Positions 12,990 to 26,029 of a stretch of DNA of 64,000 nucleotides are shown piece after piece. Made by a program: the position numbers and the translations under genes. How positions within the stretch are numbered: position 1 is the first letter of the stretch; the number at the start of each line of letters is the position of its first letter. The stretch covers positions 9,672,001 through 9,736,000 of the forward strand of contig OY756970.1 of NCBI GenBank assembly GCA_963580455.1. The letters are read 5' to 3'. The stretch is from Euonymus europaeus. Taxonomy: Eukaryota; Streptophyta; Magnoliopsida; Celastrales; Celastraceae. The notes beneath the pieces are model-generated. The model made no database searches. It worked only from the letters and a program-made list of their open reading frames with translations, and was not told where the DNA came from.

Positions 12990-15900
12990 ATGCCAACTAT
13001 CAGTGACAAATGGACAAAACCCTTAAAAGCTACTTCATAGTGAGAGTTGAGCAATTTTGGACCATCAAAGTTGCTCGGTGTACACTTTTTATTATTCTTC
13101 TATGTCAAATTTTATGTGTATAAGCTTCCTATATTATTTCGATGCCAAAACACCAACTTTTTATGACAAATGGACAAAACCGTTTATAGCTCCTCCATAG
13201 AGTGAGTTGAGCAATTTCGGACTATCAAAGTTGCACGGTGTACAGTTTTTATTGTTCTTCTGTGTCAAATTTTACGAGTATATGCTTCCTAGATTATTTC
13301 GATTCCAAAACACCAACTTTATAAGACAAATGGACAAAAACGTTAAAAGATCCTCCATAGAGATAGTTGAGAAACTTCGAATCATAAAATTGAGCGGTAT
13401 ACACTTTTTATTGTTCTTTTCTTTCAAATTTTATGAGTATATGCTTCCTGGATTATTTTGATGCCAAAACCCCAACTATCAATGACAAATAGACAAAACC
13501 GTTAAAAGCTACTTCATAGTGAGAGTTGAGCAATTCTGGACCATCAAAGTTGCTCGGTGTACACTCTTTAGTGTTCTTCTATGTCAAATTTTATGAGTAT
13601 AAGCTTCCAAGATTATTTCGATGCGAAAACACACACTTTATAAGACAAATGGACAAAAACATTAAAAGATCCTCCATAGAGATAGTTGAGGAACTTCGAA
13701 TTATGAAAGTTGCTCGATGTACACTTTTTATTGTTCTTTTCTGTCAAATTTTACGAGTATATTCTTCCTGGATTATTTTGATGCCAAAATCCCTACTATG
13801 ATTGACAAATGGACAAAACCTTTAAAAGCTACTTCATAGTGAGAGTTGAGCAATTTTGGACCATCAAAGTTGCTCGGTGTACACTTTTTATTATTCTTCT
13901 ATGTCAAATTTTATGTGTATAAGCTTCCTATATTATTTCGATGCCAAAACACCAACTTTTTATGACAAATGGACAAAACCGTTTATAGCTCCTCCATAGA
14001 GTGAGTTGAGCAACTTCGGACTATCAAAGTTGCACGGTGTACAGTTTTTATTGTTCTTCTATGTCAAATTTTACGAGTATAAGCTTTCTAGATTATTTTG
14101 ATGCGAAAACACCAACTTTAAAAAATAAATGGACAAAAACGTTAAAAGATCCTCCATAGAGATGGTTGTGGAACTTCGAATCATCAAAGTTGCGCGGTAT
14201 ACACTTTTTATTGTTATTTTCTGTCAAATTTTACGAGTATATGCTTCCTGGATTATTTTGATGCCAAAACCCCAACTATCAATGACAAATGGACAAAACT
14301 ATTAAAAGCTACTTCATAGTGAGAGTTGAGCAATTCTGTACCATCAAAGTTGCTCGGTGTACACTTTTTATTGTTCTTCTATGTCAAATTTTATGAGTAT
14401 AAGCTTCTTAGATTATTTCGATGCCGAAACAACAACTTTCTTATGACAAATAGACAAAACCGTTTATAGCTCCTTCATAGAGTGAGTTGAGCAACTTCGA
14501 ACTATCAAAGTTGCTCGGTGTACACTTTTTATTGTTCTTCTATGTCAAATTTTACGAGTATAAGCTTCCTAGATTATTTCGATGCCAAAACCCCAACTTT
14601 CTATGACAAATGGAGAAAACCGTTTAAAGCTCCTCCATAGAGTGAGCTGAGCAACTTCGGACCATCAAAGTTGCTCGGTGTACACTCTTTATTGTTCTTC
14701 TATGTCAAATTTTATGAGTATAAGCTTCCTAGATTAGTTCGATGCGGAAACACCAATTTTATAAGACAAATGGACAAAAACGTTAAAAGATCCTCCATAG
14801 AGATAGTTGAGCAACTTCGAACTATCAAAGTTGCTCGGTGTATACTTTTTATTGTTCTTTTCTGTCAAATTTTACGAGTATATGCTTCCTGGATTATTTT
14901 GATGCCAAAACCCCAACTATCAATGACAAATGTACAAAATCGTTAAAAGCTACTTCATAGTGAGAGTTGAGCAATTCTTGACCATCAAAGTTGCTCGGTG
15001 TACACTTTTTATTGTTCTTCTATGTCAAATTTTACGAGTATAAGCTTCCTAGATTATTTCGATGTCAAAACACCAACATTCTTATGAAAAATAGACAAAA
15101 CCGTTTATAGCTCCTCCATAGAGTGAGTTGAGCAACTTCGGACTTTCAAAGTAGCTCGGTGTACATGGACAAAACCGTTAAAAGCTACTTCATAGTGAGA
15201 GTTGAGCAATTCTGAACAATCAAAGTTACTCGGTGTACACTTTTTATTGTTCTTCTATGTCAAATAATACGAGTATAAGCTTCCTAGATTATTTTGATGC
15301 CAAAACACTAACTTTCTAATGACAAATAGACAAAACCGTTTCTAGCTCCTCCATAGAGTGAAATGAGCAACTTCGGACTATCAAAGTTGCTCGGTGTACA
15401 CTTTTTATTGTTCTTCTATGTCAAATTTTACGAGTATAAGCTTCCTAGATTATTTCGATGCCAAAACACCAACTTTCTTATGACAAATAGACAAAACCGT
15501 TTATAGCTCCTCCATAGAGTGAGTTGAGCAACTTCGGACTATCGAAGTAGCACGGTGTACAATTTTTATTGTTCTTCTAAGTCAAATTTTACGAGTATAA
15601 GCTTCCTAGATTATTTCGATGCCAAAACACCAACTTTATAAGACAAATGGACAAAAACGTTAAAAGATCCTCCATAGAGATAGTTGAGAAACTTCGAATC
15701 ATAAAAGTTTAGCGGTATACACTTTTTATTGTTCTTTTCTTTCAAATTTTATGAGTATATGCTTCCTGGATTATTTTGATGCCAAAACCCCAACTATCAA
15801 TGACAAATAGACAAAACCGTTAAAAGCTACTTCATATTGAGAGTTGAGCAATTCTGGACCATCAAAGTTGCTCAGTGTACACTCTTTATTGTTCTTCTAT

Positions 15901-18630
15901 GTCAAATTTTATGAGTATAAACTTCCTAGATTATTTCGATGCGAAAACACACACTTTATAAGACAAATGGACAAAAACGTTAAAAGATCCTCCATAGAGA
16001 TAGTTGAGGAACTTCGAATTATCAAAGTTGCTCGGTGTACACTTTTTATTGTTCTTTTCTGTCAAATTTTACGAGTATATGCTTCCTGGATTATTTTGAT
16101 GCCAAAATCCCTACTATCAATGACAAATGGACAAAACCTTTAAAAGCTACTTCATAGTGAGAGTTGAGCAATTTTGGACCATCAAAGTTGCTCGGTGTAC
16201 ACTTTTTATTATTCTTCTATGTCAAATTTTATGTGTATAAGCTTCCTATATTATTTCGATGCCAAAACACCAACTTTTTATGACAAATGGACAAAACCGT
16301 TTATAGCTCCTCCATAGAGTGAGTTGAGCAACTTCGGACTATCAAAGTTGCACGGTGTACAGTTTTTATTGTTCTTCTATGTCAAATTTTACGAGTATAA
16401 GCTTTCTAGATTATTTTGATGCGAAAACACCAACTTTAAAAAATAAATGGACAAAAACGTTAAAAGATCCTCCATAGAGATGGTTGAGGAACTTCGAATC
16501 ATCAAAGTTGTGCGGTATACACTTTTTATTGTTCTTTTCTGTCAAATTTTACGAGTATATGCTTCCTGGATTATTTTGATGCCAAAACCCCAACTATCAA
16601 TGACAAATGGACAAAACTATTAAAAGCTACTTCATAGTGAGAGTTGAGCAATTCTGGACCATCAAAGTTGCCCGGTGTACACTTTTTATTGTTCTTCTAT
16701 GTCAAATTTTACGAGTATAAGCTTCCTAGATTATTTCGATGCTGAAACACCAACTTTCTTATTACAAATAGACAAAACCGTTTATAGCTCCTTCATAGAG
16801 TGAGTTGAGCAACTTCGAACTATCAAAGTTGCTCGGTGTACACTTTTTATTGTTCTTCTATGTCAAATTTTACGAGTATAAGCTTCCTAGATTATTTCGA
16901 TGCCAAAACGCCAACATTCTATGACAAATGGAGAAAACCGTTTAAAGCTCCTCCATAGAGTGAGCTGAGCAACTTCGGACCATCAAAATTGCTCGGTGTA
17001 CACTCTTTAATGTTCTTCTATGTCAAATTTTATGAGTATAAGCTTCCTAGATTAGTTCGATGCGAAAACACAAATTTTATAAGACAAATGGACAAAAACG
17101 TTAAAAGATCCTCCATAGAGATAGTTGAGCAACTTCGAACTATCAAAGTTGCTCGGTGTACACTTTTTATTGTTCTTTTCTGTCAAATTTTATGAGTATA
17201 TGCTTCCTGGATTATTTTGATGCCAAAACTCCAACTATCAATGACAAATAGACAAAATCGTTAAAAGCTACTTCATAGTGAGAGTTGAGCAATTCTTGGC
17301 CATCAAAGTTGCTCGGTGTACACTTTTTATTGTTCTTCTATGTCGAATTTTACGAGTATAAGCTTCCTAGATTATTTCGATGTCAAAACACCAACATTCT
17401 TATGAAAAATAGACAAAACCGTTTATAGCTCCTCCATAGAGTGAGTTGAGCAACTTCGGACTTTCAAAGTAGCTCGGTGTACACTTTTTATTGTTCTTGC
17501 ATGTCAAATTTTACGAGTATAAGCTTCCTGGATTATTTCGATGCCAAAACCCCGACTTTCTATGACAAATGGAGAAAACCGTTTAAAGCTCCTCCATAGA
17601 GTGAGTTGAGCAACTTCAGACCATCAAAGTTGCTCGGTGTGCACTCTTTATTGTTCTTCTATGTCAAATTTTATGAGTATAAGCTTCCTAGATTTTTTCA
17701 ATGCGAAAACACCAACTTTATAAGACAAATGGACAAAAACATTAAAAGATCCTCCATAGAGATAGTTGAAGAACTTTGAATCGTCAAAGTTGCTCGGTGT
17801 ACACTTTTAATTGTTCTTCTCTGTCAAATTTTACAAGTATATGCTTCCTGGATTATTTTGATGCCAAAACCACTACTATCAATGACAAATGGACAAAACC
17901 GTTAAAAGCTACTTCATAGTGAGAGTTGAGCAATTCTGGACCATCAAAGTTGCTCGGTGTACACTTTTTATTGTTCTTTTATGTCAAATTTAACTAGTAT
18001 AAGCTTCCTAGATTATTTCGATGCCAAAACACCAACTTTCTTATGACAAATAGACAAAACCGTTTATAGCTCTTCCATAGAGTGAGTTGAGCAACTTCGG
18101 ACTATCAAAGTTGCACGATTTACACTTTTTATTGTTCTTCTATGTCGAATTTTACGAGTATAAGCTTGCTAGATTATTTCGATGCGAAAACACCAACTTT
18201 AAAAAATAAATGGACAAAAACATTAAAAGATCCTCCATAGAGATAGTTGAGGAACTTCGAATCATCAAAGTTGCGCTGTATACACTTTTTATAGTTCTTT
18301 TCTGTCAAAATTTACGAGTATATGCTTCTTGGATTATTTTGATGCCAAAACCCCAACTATCGATGACAAATGGACAAAACCGTTAAAAGCTACTTCATAG
18401 TGAGAGTTGAGCAATTCTGGACCATCAAAATTGCTCGGTGTACACTTTTTATTGTTCTTCTATGTCAAATTTTACGAGATAAGCTTCCTAGATTATTTCG
18501 ATGCCAAAACACCAACTTTCTTATGACAAATAGACAAAACCGTTTATAGCTCCTCCATAGAGTGAGTTGAGCAACTTCGAACTATCAAAGTTGCTCGGTG
18601 TGCACTTTTTATTGTTCTTCTATGTCAAAT
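12990..18630. repeat. 5.6-kb satellite segmental duplication, copy 2
   Basis: Near-identical partner of the block at about 7150-12790, offset 5840 bp. About 200 bp of satellite separates the two copies. That spacer matches part of the 17-mer unit found further right (around 20540-20760). The duplicated length is not a whole number of 160-bp monomers because the unit contains a deletion-shortened monomer near 15164. Confidence 0.85.
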
Positions 18631-18660
18631 TTTACGAGTATAAGCTTCCTAGATTATTTC
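16738..18660. repeat. 12-mer satellite unit (1923 bp), first copy
   Basis: Runs from one GATGCTGAAAC landmark to the next (16738 to 18661). It equals the 2723-bp unit that follows, minus five consecutive monomers (about 800 bp). This is what an unequal exchange in register with the 5-mer would produce. The junction is visible where TTTTTCGAG-type sequence is replaced by TTTTACGAG followed by GATGCTG. Confidence 0.8.
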
Positions 18661-21383
18661 GATGCTGAAACACCAACTTTCTTATTACAAATAGACAAAA
18701 CCGTTTATAGCTCCTTCATAGAGTGAGTTGAGCAACTTCGAACTATCAAAGTTGCTCGGTGTACACTTTTTATTGTTCTTCTATGTCAAATTTTACGAGT
18801 ATAAGCTTCCTAGATTATTTCGATGCCAAAACGCCAACATTCTATGACAAATGGAGAAAACCGTTTAAAGCTCCTCCATAGAGTGAGCTGAGCAACTTCG
18901 GACCATCAAAATTGCTCGGTGTACACTCTTTAATGTTCTTCTATGTCAAATTTTATGAGTATAAGCTTCCTAGATTAGTTCGATGCGAAAACACAAATTT
19001 TATAAGACAAATGGACAAAAACGTTAAAAGATCCTCCATAGAGATAGTTGAGCAACTTCGAACTATCAAAGTTGCTCGGTGTACACTTTTTATTGTTCTT
19101 TTCTGTCAAATTTTATGAGTATATGCTTCCTGGATTATTTTGATGCCAAAACTCCAACTATCAATGACAAATAGACAAAATCGTTAAAAGCTACTTCATA
19201 GTGAGAGTTGAGCAATTCTTGGCCATCAAAGTTGCTCGGTGTACACTTTTTATTGTTCTTCTATGTCGAATTTTACGAGTATAAGCTTCCTAGATTATTT
19301 CGATGTCAAAACACCAACATTCTTATGAAAAATAGACAAAACCGTTTATAGCTCCTCCATAGAGTGAGTTGAGCAACTTCGGACTTTCAAAGTAGCTCGG
19401 TGTACACTTTTTATTGTTCTTGCATGTCAAATTTTACGAGTATAAGCTTCCTGGATTATTTCGATGCCAAAACCCCGACTTTCTATGACAAATGGAGAAA
19501 ACCGTTTAAAGCTCCTCCATAGAGTGAGTTGAGCAACTTCAGACCATCAAAGTTGCTCGGTGTGCACTCTTTATTGTTCTTCTATGTCAAATTTTATGAG
19601 TATAAGCTTCCTAGATTTTTTCAATGCGAAAACACCAACTTTATAAGACAAATGGACAAAAACATTAAAAGATCCTCCATAGAGATAGTTGAAGAACTTT
19701 GAATCGTCAAAGTTGCTCGGTGTACACTTTTAATTGTTCTTCTCTGTCAAATTTTACAAGTATATGCTTCCTGGATTATTTTGATGCCAAAACCACTACT
19801 ATCAATGACAAATGGACAAAACCGTTAAAAGCTACTTCATAGTGAGAGTTGAGCAATTCTGGACCATCAAAGTTGCTCGGTGTACACTTTTTATTGTTCT
19901 TTTATGTCAAATTTTACTAGTATAAGCTTCCTAGATTATTTCGATGCCAAAACACCAACTTTCTTATGACAAATAGACAAAACCGTTTATAGCTCTTCCA
20001 TAGAGTGAGTTGAGCAACTTCGGACTATCAAAGTTGCACGATTTACACTTTTTATTGTTCTTCTATGTCGAATTTTACGAGTATAAGCTTGCTGGATTAT
20101 TTCGATGCGAAAACACCAACTTTAAAAAATAAATGGACAAAAACATTAAAAGATCCTCCATAGAGATAGTTGAGGAACTTCGAATCATCAAAGTTGCGCT
20201 GTATACACTTTTTATAGTTCTTTTCTGTCAAAATTTACGAGTATATGCTTCTTGGATTATTTTGATGCCAAAACCCCAACTATCGATGACAAATGGACAA
20301 AACCGTTAAAAGCTACTTCATAGTGAGAGTTGAGCAATTCTGGACCATCAAAATTGCTCGGTGTACACTTTTTATTGTTCTTCTATGTCAAATTTTACGA
20401 GATAAGCTTCCTAGATTATTTCGATGCCAAAACACCAACTTTCTTATGACAAATAGACAAAACCGTTTATAGCTCCTCCATAGAGTGAGTTGAGCAACTT
20501 CGAACTATCAAAGTTGCTCGGTGTGCACTTTTTATTGTTCTTCTATGTCAAATTTTTCGAGTATAAGCTTCCTAGATTATTTCGATGCCAAAACACAAAC
20601 TTTCTTATGACAAGTAGACAAAACCGTTTATAGCTCCTCCATAGAGTGAGTTGAGCAACTACGAACTATCAAAGTTCTCGGTGTACACTTTTTGTTGTTC
20701 TTTTCTATCAAATTGTACGAGTATATGCTTCCTGGATTATTTTGATGCCAAAATGCCAACTATCAGTGACAAATGGACAAAACCCTTAAAAGCTACTTCA
20801 TAGTGAGAGTTGAGCAATTTTGGACCATCAAAGTTGCTCGGTGTACACTTTTTATTATTCTTCTATGTCAAATTTTATGTGTATAAGCTTCCTATATTAT
20901 TTCGATGCCAAAACACCAACTTTTTATGACAAATGGACAAAACCGTTTATAGCTCCTCCATAGAGTGAGTTGAGCAACTTCGGACTATCAAAGTTGCACG
21001 GTGTACAGTTTTTATTGTTCTTCTATGTCAAATTTTACGAGTATAAGCTTTCTAGATTATTTTGATGCGAAAACACCAACTTTAAAAAATAAATGGACAA
21101 AAACGTTAAAAGATCCTCCATAGAGATGGTTGAGGAACTTCGAATCATCAAAGTTGTGCGGTATACACTTTTTATTGTTCTTTTCTGTCAAATTTTACGA
21201 GTATATGCTTCCTGGATTATTTTGATGCCAAAACCCCAACTATCAATGACAAATGGACAAAACTATTAAAAGCTACTTCATAGTGAGAGTTGAGCAATTC
21301 TGGACCATCAAAGTTGCCCGGTGTACACTTTTTATTGTTCTTCTATGTCAAATTTTACGAGTATAAGCTTCCTAGATTATTTC
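18661..21383. repeat. 17-mer satellite unit (2723 bp), copy 1
   Basis: Runs from the GATGCTGAAAC landmark at 18661 to the same landmark at 21384. It carries shared single-event tags, including the one-base-short CGAGATAAGCTT monomer at about 20399 and the two-base-short AAAGTTCTCGG at about 20670. Both tags recur in copy 2 at the same offset of 2723 bp, so the copies arose by amplification of one diverged unit. Confidence 0.85.
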
Positions 21384-24106
21384 GATGCTGAAACACCAAC
21401 TTTCTTATTACAAATAGACAAAACCGTTTATAGCTCCTTCATAGAGTGAGTTGAGCAACTTCGAACTATCAAAGTTGCTCGGTGTACACTTTTTATTGTT
21501 CTTCTATGTCAAATTTTACGAGTATAAGCTTCCTAGATTATTTCGATGCCAAAACGCCAACATTCTATGACAAATGGAGAAAACCGTTTAAAGCTCCTCC
21601 ATAGAGTGAGCTGAGCAACTTCGGACCATCAAAATTGCTCGGTGTACACTCTTTAATGTTCTTCTATGTCAAATTTTATGAGTATAAGCTTCCTAGATTA
21701 GTTCGATGCGAAAACACAAATTTTATAAGACAAATGGACAAAAACGTTAAAAGATCCTCCATAGAGATAGTTGAGCAACTTCGAACTATCAAAGTTGCTC
21801 GGTGTACACTTTTTATTGTTCTTTTCTGTCAAATTTTATGAGTATATGCTTCCTGGATTATTTTGATGCCAAAACTCCAACTATCAATGACAAATAGACA
21901 AAATCGTTAAAAGCTACTTCATAGTGAGAGTTGAGCAATTCTTGGCCATCAAAGTTGCTCGGTGTACACTTTTTATTGTTCTTCTATGTCGAATTTTACG
22001 AGTATAAGCTTCCTAGATTATTTCGATGTCAAAACACCAACATTCTTATGAAAAATAGACAAAACCGTTTATAGCTCCTCCATAGAGTGAGTTGAGCAAC
22101 TTCGGACTTTCAAAGTAGCTCGGTGTACACTTTTTATTGTTCTTGCATGTCAAATTTTACGAGTATAAGCTTCCTGGATTATTTCGATGCCAAAACCCCG
22201 ACTTTCTATGACAAATGGAGAAAACCGTTTAAAGCTCCTCCATAGAGTGAGTTGAGCAACTTCAGACCATCAAAGTTGCTCGGTGTGCACTCTTTATTGT
22301 TCTTCTATGTCAAATTTTATGAGTATAAGCTTCCTAGATTTTTTCAATGCGAAAACACCAACTTTATAAGACAAATGGACAAAAACATTAAAAGATCCTC
22401 CATAGAGATAGTTGAAGAACTTTGAATCGTCAAAGTTGCTCGGTGTACACTTTTAATTGTTCTTCTCTGTCAAATTTTACAAGTATATGCTTCCTGGATT
22501 ATTTTGATGCCAAAACCACTACTATCAATGACAAATGGACAAAACCGTTAAAAGCTACTTCATAGTGAGAGTTGAGCAATTCTGGACCATCAAAGTTGCT
22601 CGGTGTACACTTTTTATTGTTCTTTTATGTCAAATTTTACTAGTATAAGCTTCCTAGATTATTTCGATGCCAAAACACCAACTTTCTTATGACAAATAGA
22701 CAAAACCGTTTATAGCTCTTCCATAGAGTGAGTTGAGCAACTTCGGACTATCAAAGTTGCACGATTTACACTTTTTATTGTTCTTCTATGTCGAATTTTA
22801 CGAGTATAAGCTTGCTGGATTATTTCGATGCGAAAACACCAACTTTAAAAAATAAATGGACAAAAACATTAAAAGATCCTCCATAGAGATAGTTGAGGAA
22901 CTTCGAATCATCAAAGTTGCGCTGTATACACTTTTTATAGTTCTTTTCTGTCAAAATTTACGAGTATATGCTTCTTGGATTATTTTGATGCCAAAACCCC
23001 AACTATCGATGACAAATGGACAAAACCGTTAAAAGCTACTTCATAGTGAGAGTTGAGCAATTCTGGACCATCAAAATTGCTCGGTGTACACTTTTTATTG
23101 TTCTTCTATGTCAAATTTTACGAGATAAGCTTCCTAGATTATTTCGATGCCAAAACACCAACTTTCTTATGACAAATAGACAAAACCGTTTATAGCTCCT
23201 CCATAGAGTGAGTTGAGCAACTTCGAACTATCAAAGTTGCTCGGTGTGCACTTTTTATTGTTCTTCTATGTCAAATTTTTCGAGTATAAGCTTCCTAGAT
23301 TATTTCGATGCCAAAACACAAACTTTCTTATGACAAGTAGACAAAACCGTTTATAGCTCCTCCATAGAGTGAGTTGAGCAACTACGAACTATCAAAGTTC
23401 TCGGTGTACACTTTTTGTTGTTCTTTTCTATCAAATTGTACGAGTATATGCTTCCTGGATTATTTTGATGCCAAAATGCCAACTATCAGTGACAAATGGA
23501 CAAAACCCTTAAAAGCTACTTCATAGTGAGAGTTGAGCAATTTTGGACCATCAAAGTTGCTCGGTGTACACTTTTTATTATTCTTCTATGTCAAATTTTA
23601 TGTGTATAAGCTTCCTATATTATTTCGATGCCAAAACACCAACTTTTTATGACAAATGGACAAAACCGTTTATAGCTCCTCCATAGAGTGAGTTGAGCAA
23701 CTTCGGACTATCAAAGTTGCACGGTGTACAGTTTTTATTGTTCTTCTATGTCAAATTTTACGAGTATAAGCTTTCTAGATTATTTTGATGCGAAAACACC
23801 AACTTTAAAAAATAAATGGACAAAAACGTTAAAAGATCCTCCATAGAGATGGTTGAGGAACTTCGAATCATCAAAGTTGTGCGGTATACACTTTTTATTG
23901 TTCTTTTCTGTCAAATTTTACGAGTATATGCTTCCTGGATTATTTTGATGCCAAAACCCCAACTATCAATGACAAATGGACAAAACTATTAAAAGCTACT
24001 TCATAGTGAGAGTTGAGCAATTCTGGACCATCAAAGTTGCCCGGTGTACACTTTTTATTGTTCTTCTATGTCAAATTTTACGAGTATAAGCTTCCTAGAT
24101 TATTTC
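21384..24106. repeat. 17-mer satellite unit (2723 bp), copy 2
   Basis: Direct tandem partner of the preceding unit, with the same internal order of monomers. The tags CGAGATAAGCTT and AAAGTTCTCGG lie about 2723 bp further on. I saw almost no base differences between the two copies when comparing landmarks. A collapsed or expanded assembly is possible here. Confidence 0.85.
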
Positions 24107-26029
24107 GATGCTGAAACACCAACTTTCTTATTACAAATAGACAAAACCGTTTATAGCTCCTTCATAGAGTGAGTTGAGCAACTTCGAACTATCAAAGTTG
24201 CTCGGTGTACACTTTTTATTGTTCTTCTATGTCAAATTTTACGAGTATAAGCTTCCTAGATTATTTCGATGCCAAAACGCCAACATTCTATGACAAATGG
24301 AGAAAACCGTTTAAAGCTCCTCCATAGAGTGAGCTGAGCAACTTCGGACCATCAAAATTGCTCGGTGTACACTCTTTAATGTTCTTCTATGTCAAATTTT
24401 ATGAGTATAAGCTTCCTAGATTAGTTCGATGCGAAAACACAAATTTTATAAGACAAATGGACAAAAACGTTAAAAGATCCTCCATAGAGATAGTTGAGCA
24501 ACTTCGAACTATCAAAGTTGCTCGGTGTACACTTTTTATTGTTCTTTTCTGTCAAATTTTATGAGTATATGCTTCCTGGATTATTTTGATGCCAAAACTC
24601 CAACTATCAATGACAAATAGACAAAATCGTTAAAAGCTACTTCATAGTGAGAGTTGAGCAATTCTTGGCCATCAAAGTTGCTCGGTGTACACTTTTTATT
24701 GTTCTTCTATGTCGAATTTTACGAGTATAAGCTTCCTAGATTATTTCGATGTCAAAACACCAACATTCTTATGAAAAATAGACAAAACCGTTTATAGCTC
24801 CTCCATAGAGTGAGTTGAGCAACTTCGGACTTTCAAAGTAGCTCGGTGTACACTTTTTATTGTTCTTGCATGTCAAATTTTACGAGTATAAGCTTCCTGG
24901 ATTATTTCGATGCCAAAACCCCGACTTTCTATGACAAATGGAGAAAACCGTTTAAAGCTCCTCCATAGAGTGAGTTGAGCAACTTCAGACCATCAAAGTT
25001 GCTCGGTGTGCACTCTTTATTGTTCTTCTATGTCAAATTTTATGAGTATAAGCTTCCTAGATTTTTTCAATGCGAAAACACCAACTTTATAAGACAAATG
25101 GACAAAAACATTAAAAGATCCTCCATAGAGATAGTTGAAGAACTTTGAATCGTCAAAGTTGCTCGGTGTACACTTTTAATTGTTCTTCTCTGTCAAATTT
25201 TACAAGTATATGCTTCCTGGATTATTTTGATGCCAAAACCACTACTATCAATGACAAATGGACAAAACCGTTAAAAGCTACTTCATAGTGAGAGTTGAGC
25301 AATTCTGGACCATCAAAGTTGCTCGGTGTACACTTTTTATTGTTCTTTTATGTCAAATTTTACTAGTATAAGCTTCCTAGATTATTTCGATGCCAAAACA
25401 CCAACTTTCTTATGACAAATAGACAAAACCGTTTATAGCTCTTCCATAGAGTGAGTTGAGCAACTTCGGACTATCAAAGTTGCACGATTTACACTTTTTA
25501 TTGTTCTTCTATGTCGAATTTTACGAGTATAAGCTTGCTGGATTATTTCGATGCGAAAACACCAACTTTAAAAAATAAATGGACAAAAACATTAAAAGAT
25601 CCTCCATAGAGATAGTTGAGGAACTTCGAATCATCAAAGTTGCGCTGTATACACTTTTTATAGTTCTTTTCTGTCAAAATTTACGAGTATATGCTTCTTG
25701 GATTATTTTGATGCCAAAACCCCAACTATCGATGACAAATGGACAAAACCGTTAAAAGCTACTTCATAGTGAGAGTTGAGCAATTCTGGACCATCAAAAT
25801 TGCTCGGTGTACACTTTTTATTGTTCTTCTATGTCAAATTTTACGAGATAAGCTTCCTAGATTATTTCGATGCCAAAACACCAACTTTCTTATGACAAAT
25901 AGACAAAACCGTTTATAGCTCCTCCATAGAGTGAGTTGAGCAACTTCGAACTATCAAAGTTGCTCGGTGTGCACTTTTTATTGTTCTTCTATGTCAAATT
26001 TTACGAGTATAAGCTTCCTAGATTATTTC
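24107..26029. repeat. 12-mer satellite unit (1923 bp), second copy
   Basis: Same 800-bp-shorter version as the unit at 16738-18660, again bounded by GATGCTGAAAC landmarks (24107 and 26030). Together the four units read 12-mer, 17-mer, 17-mer, 12-mer. A further, slightly more diverged 17-mer-like copy follows from 26030. There, CCAAAACCACTACTTTC replaces CCAAAACCCCGACTTTC. Confidence 0.8.
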
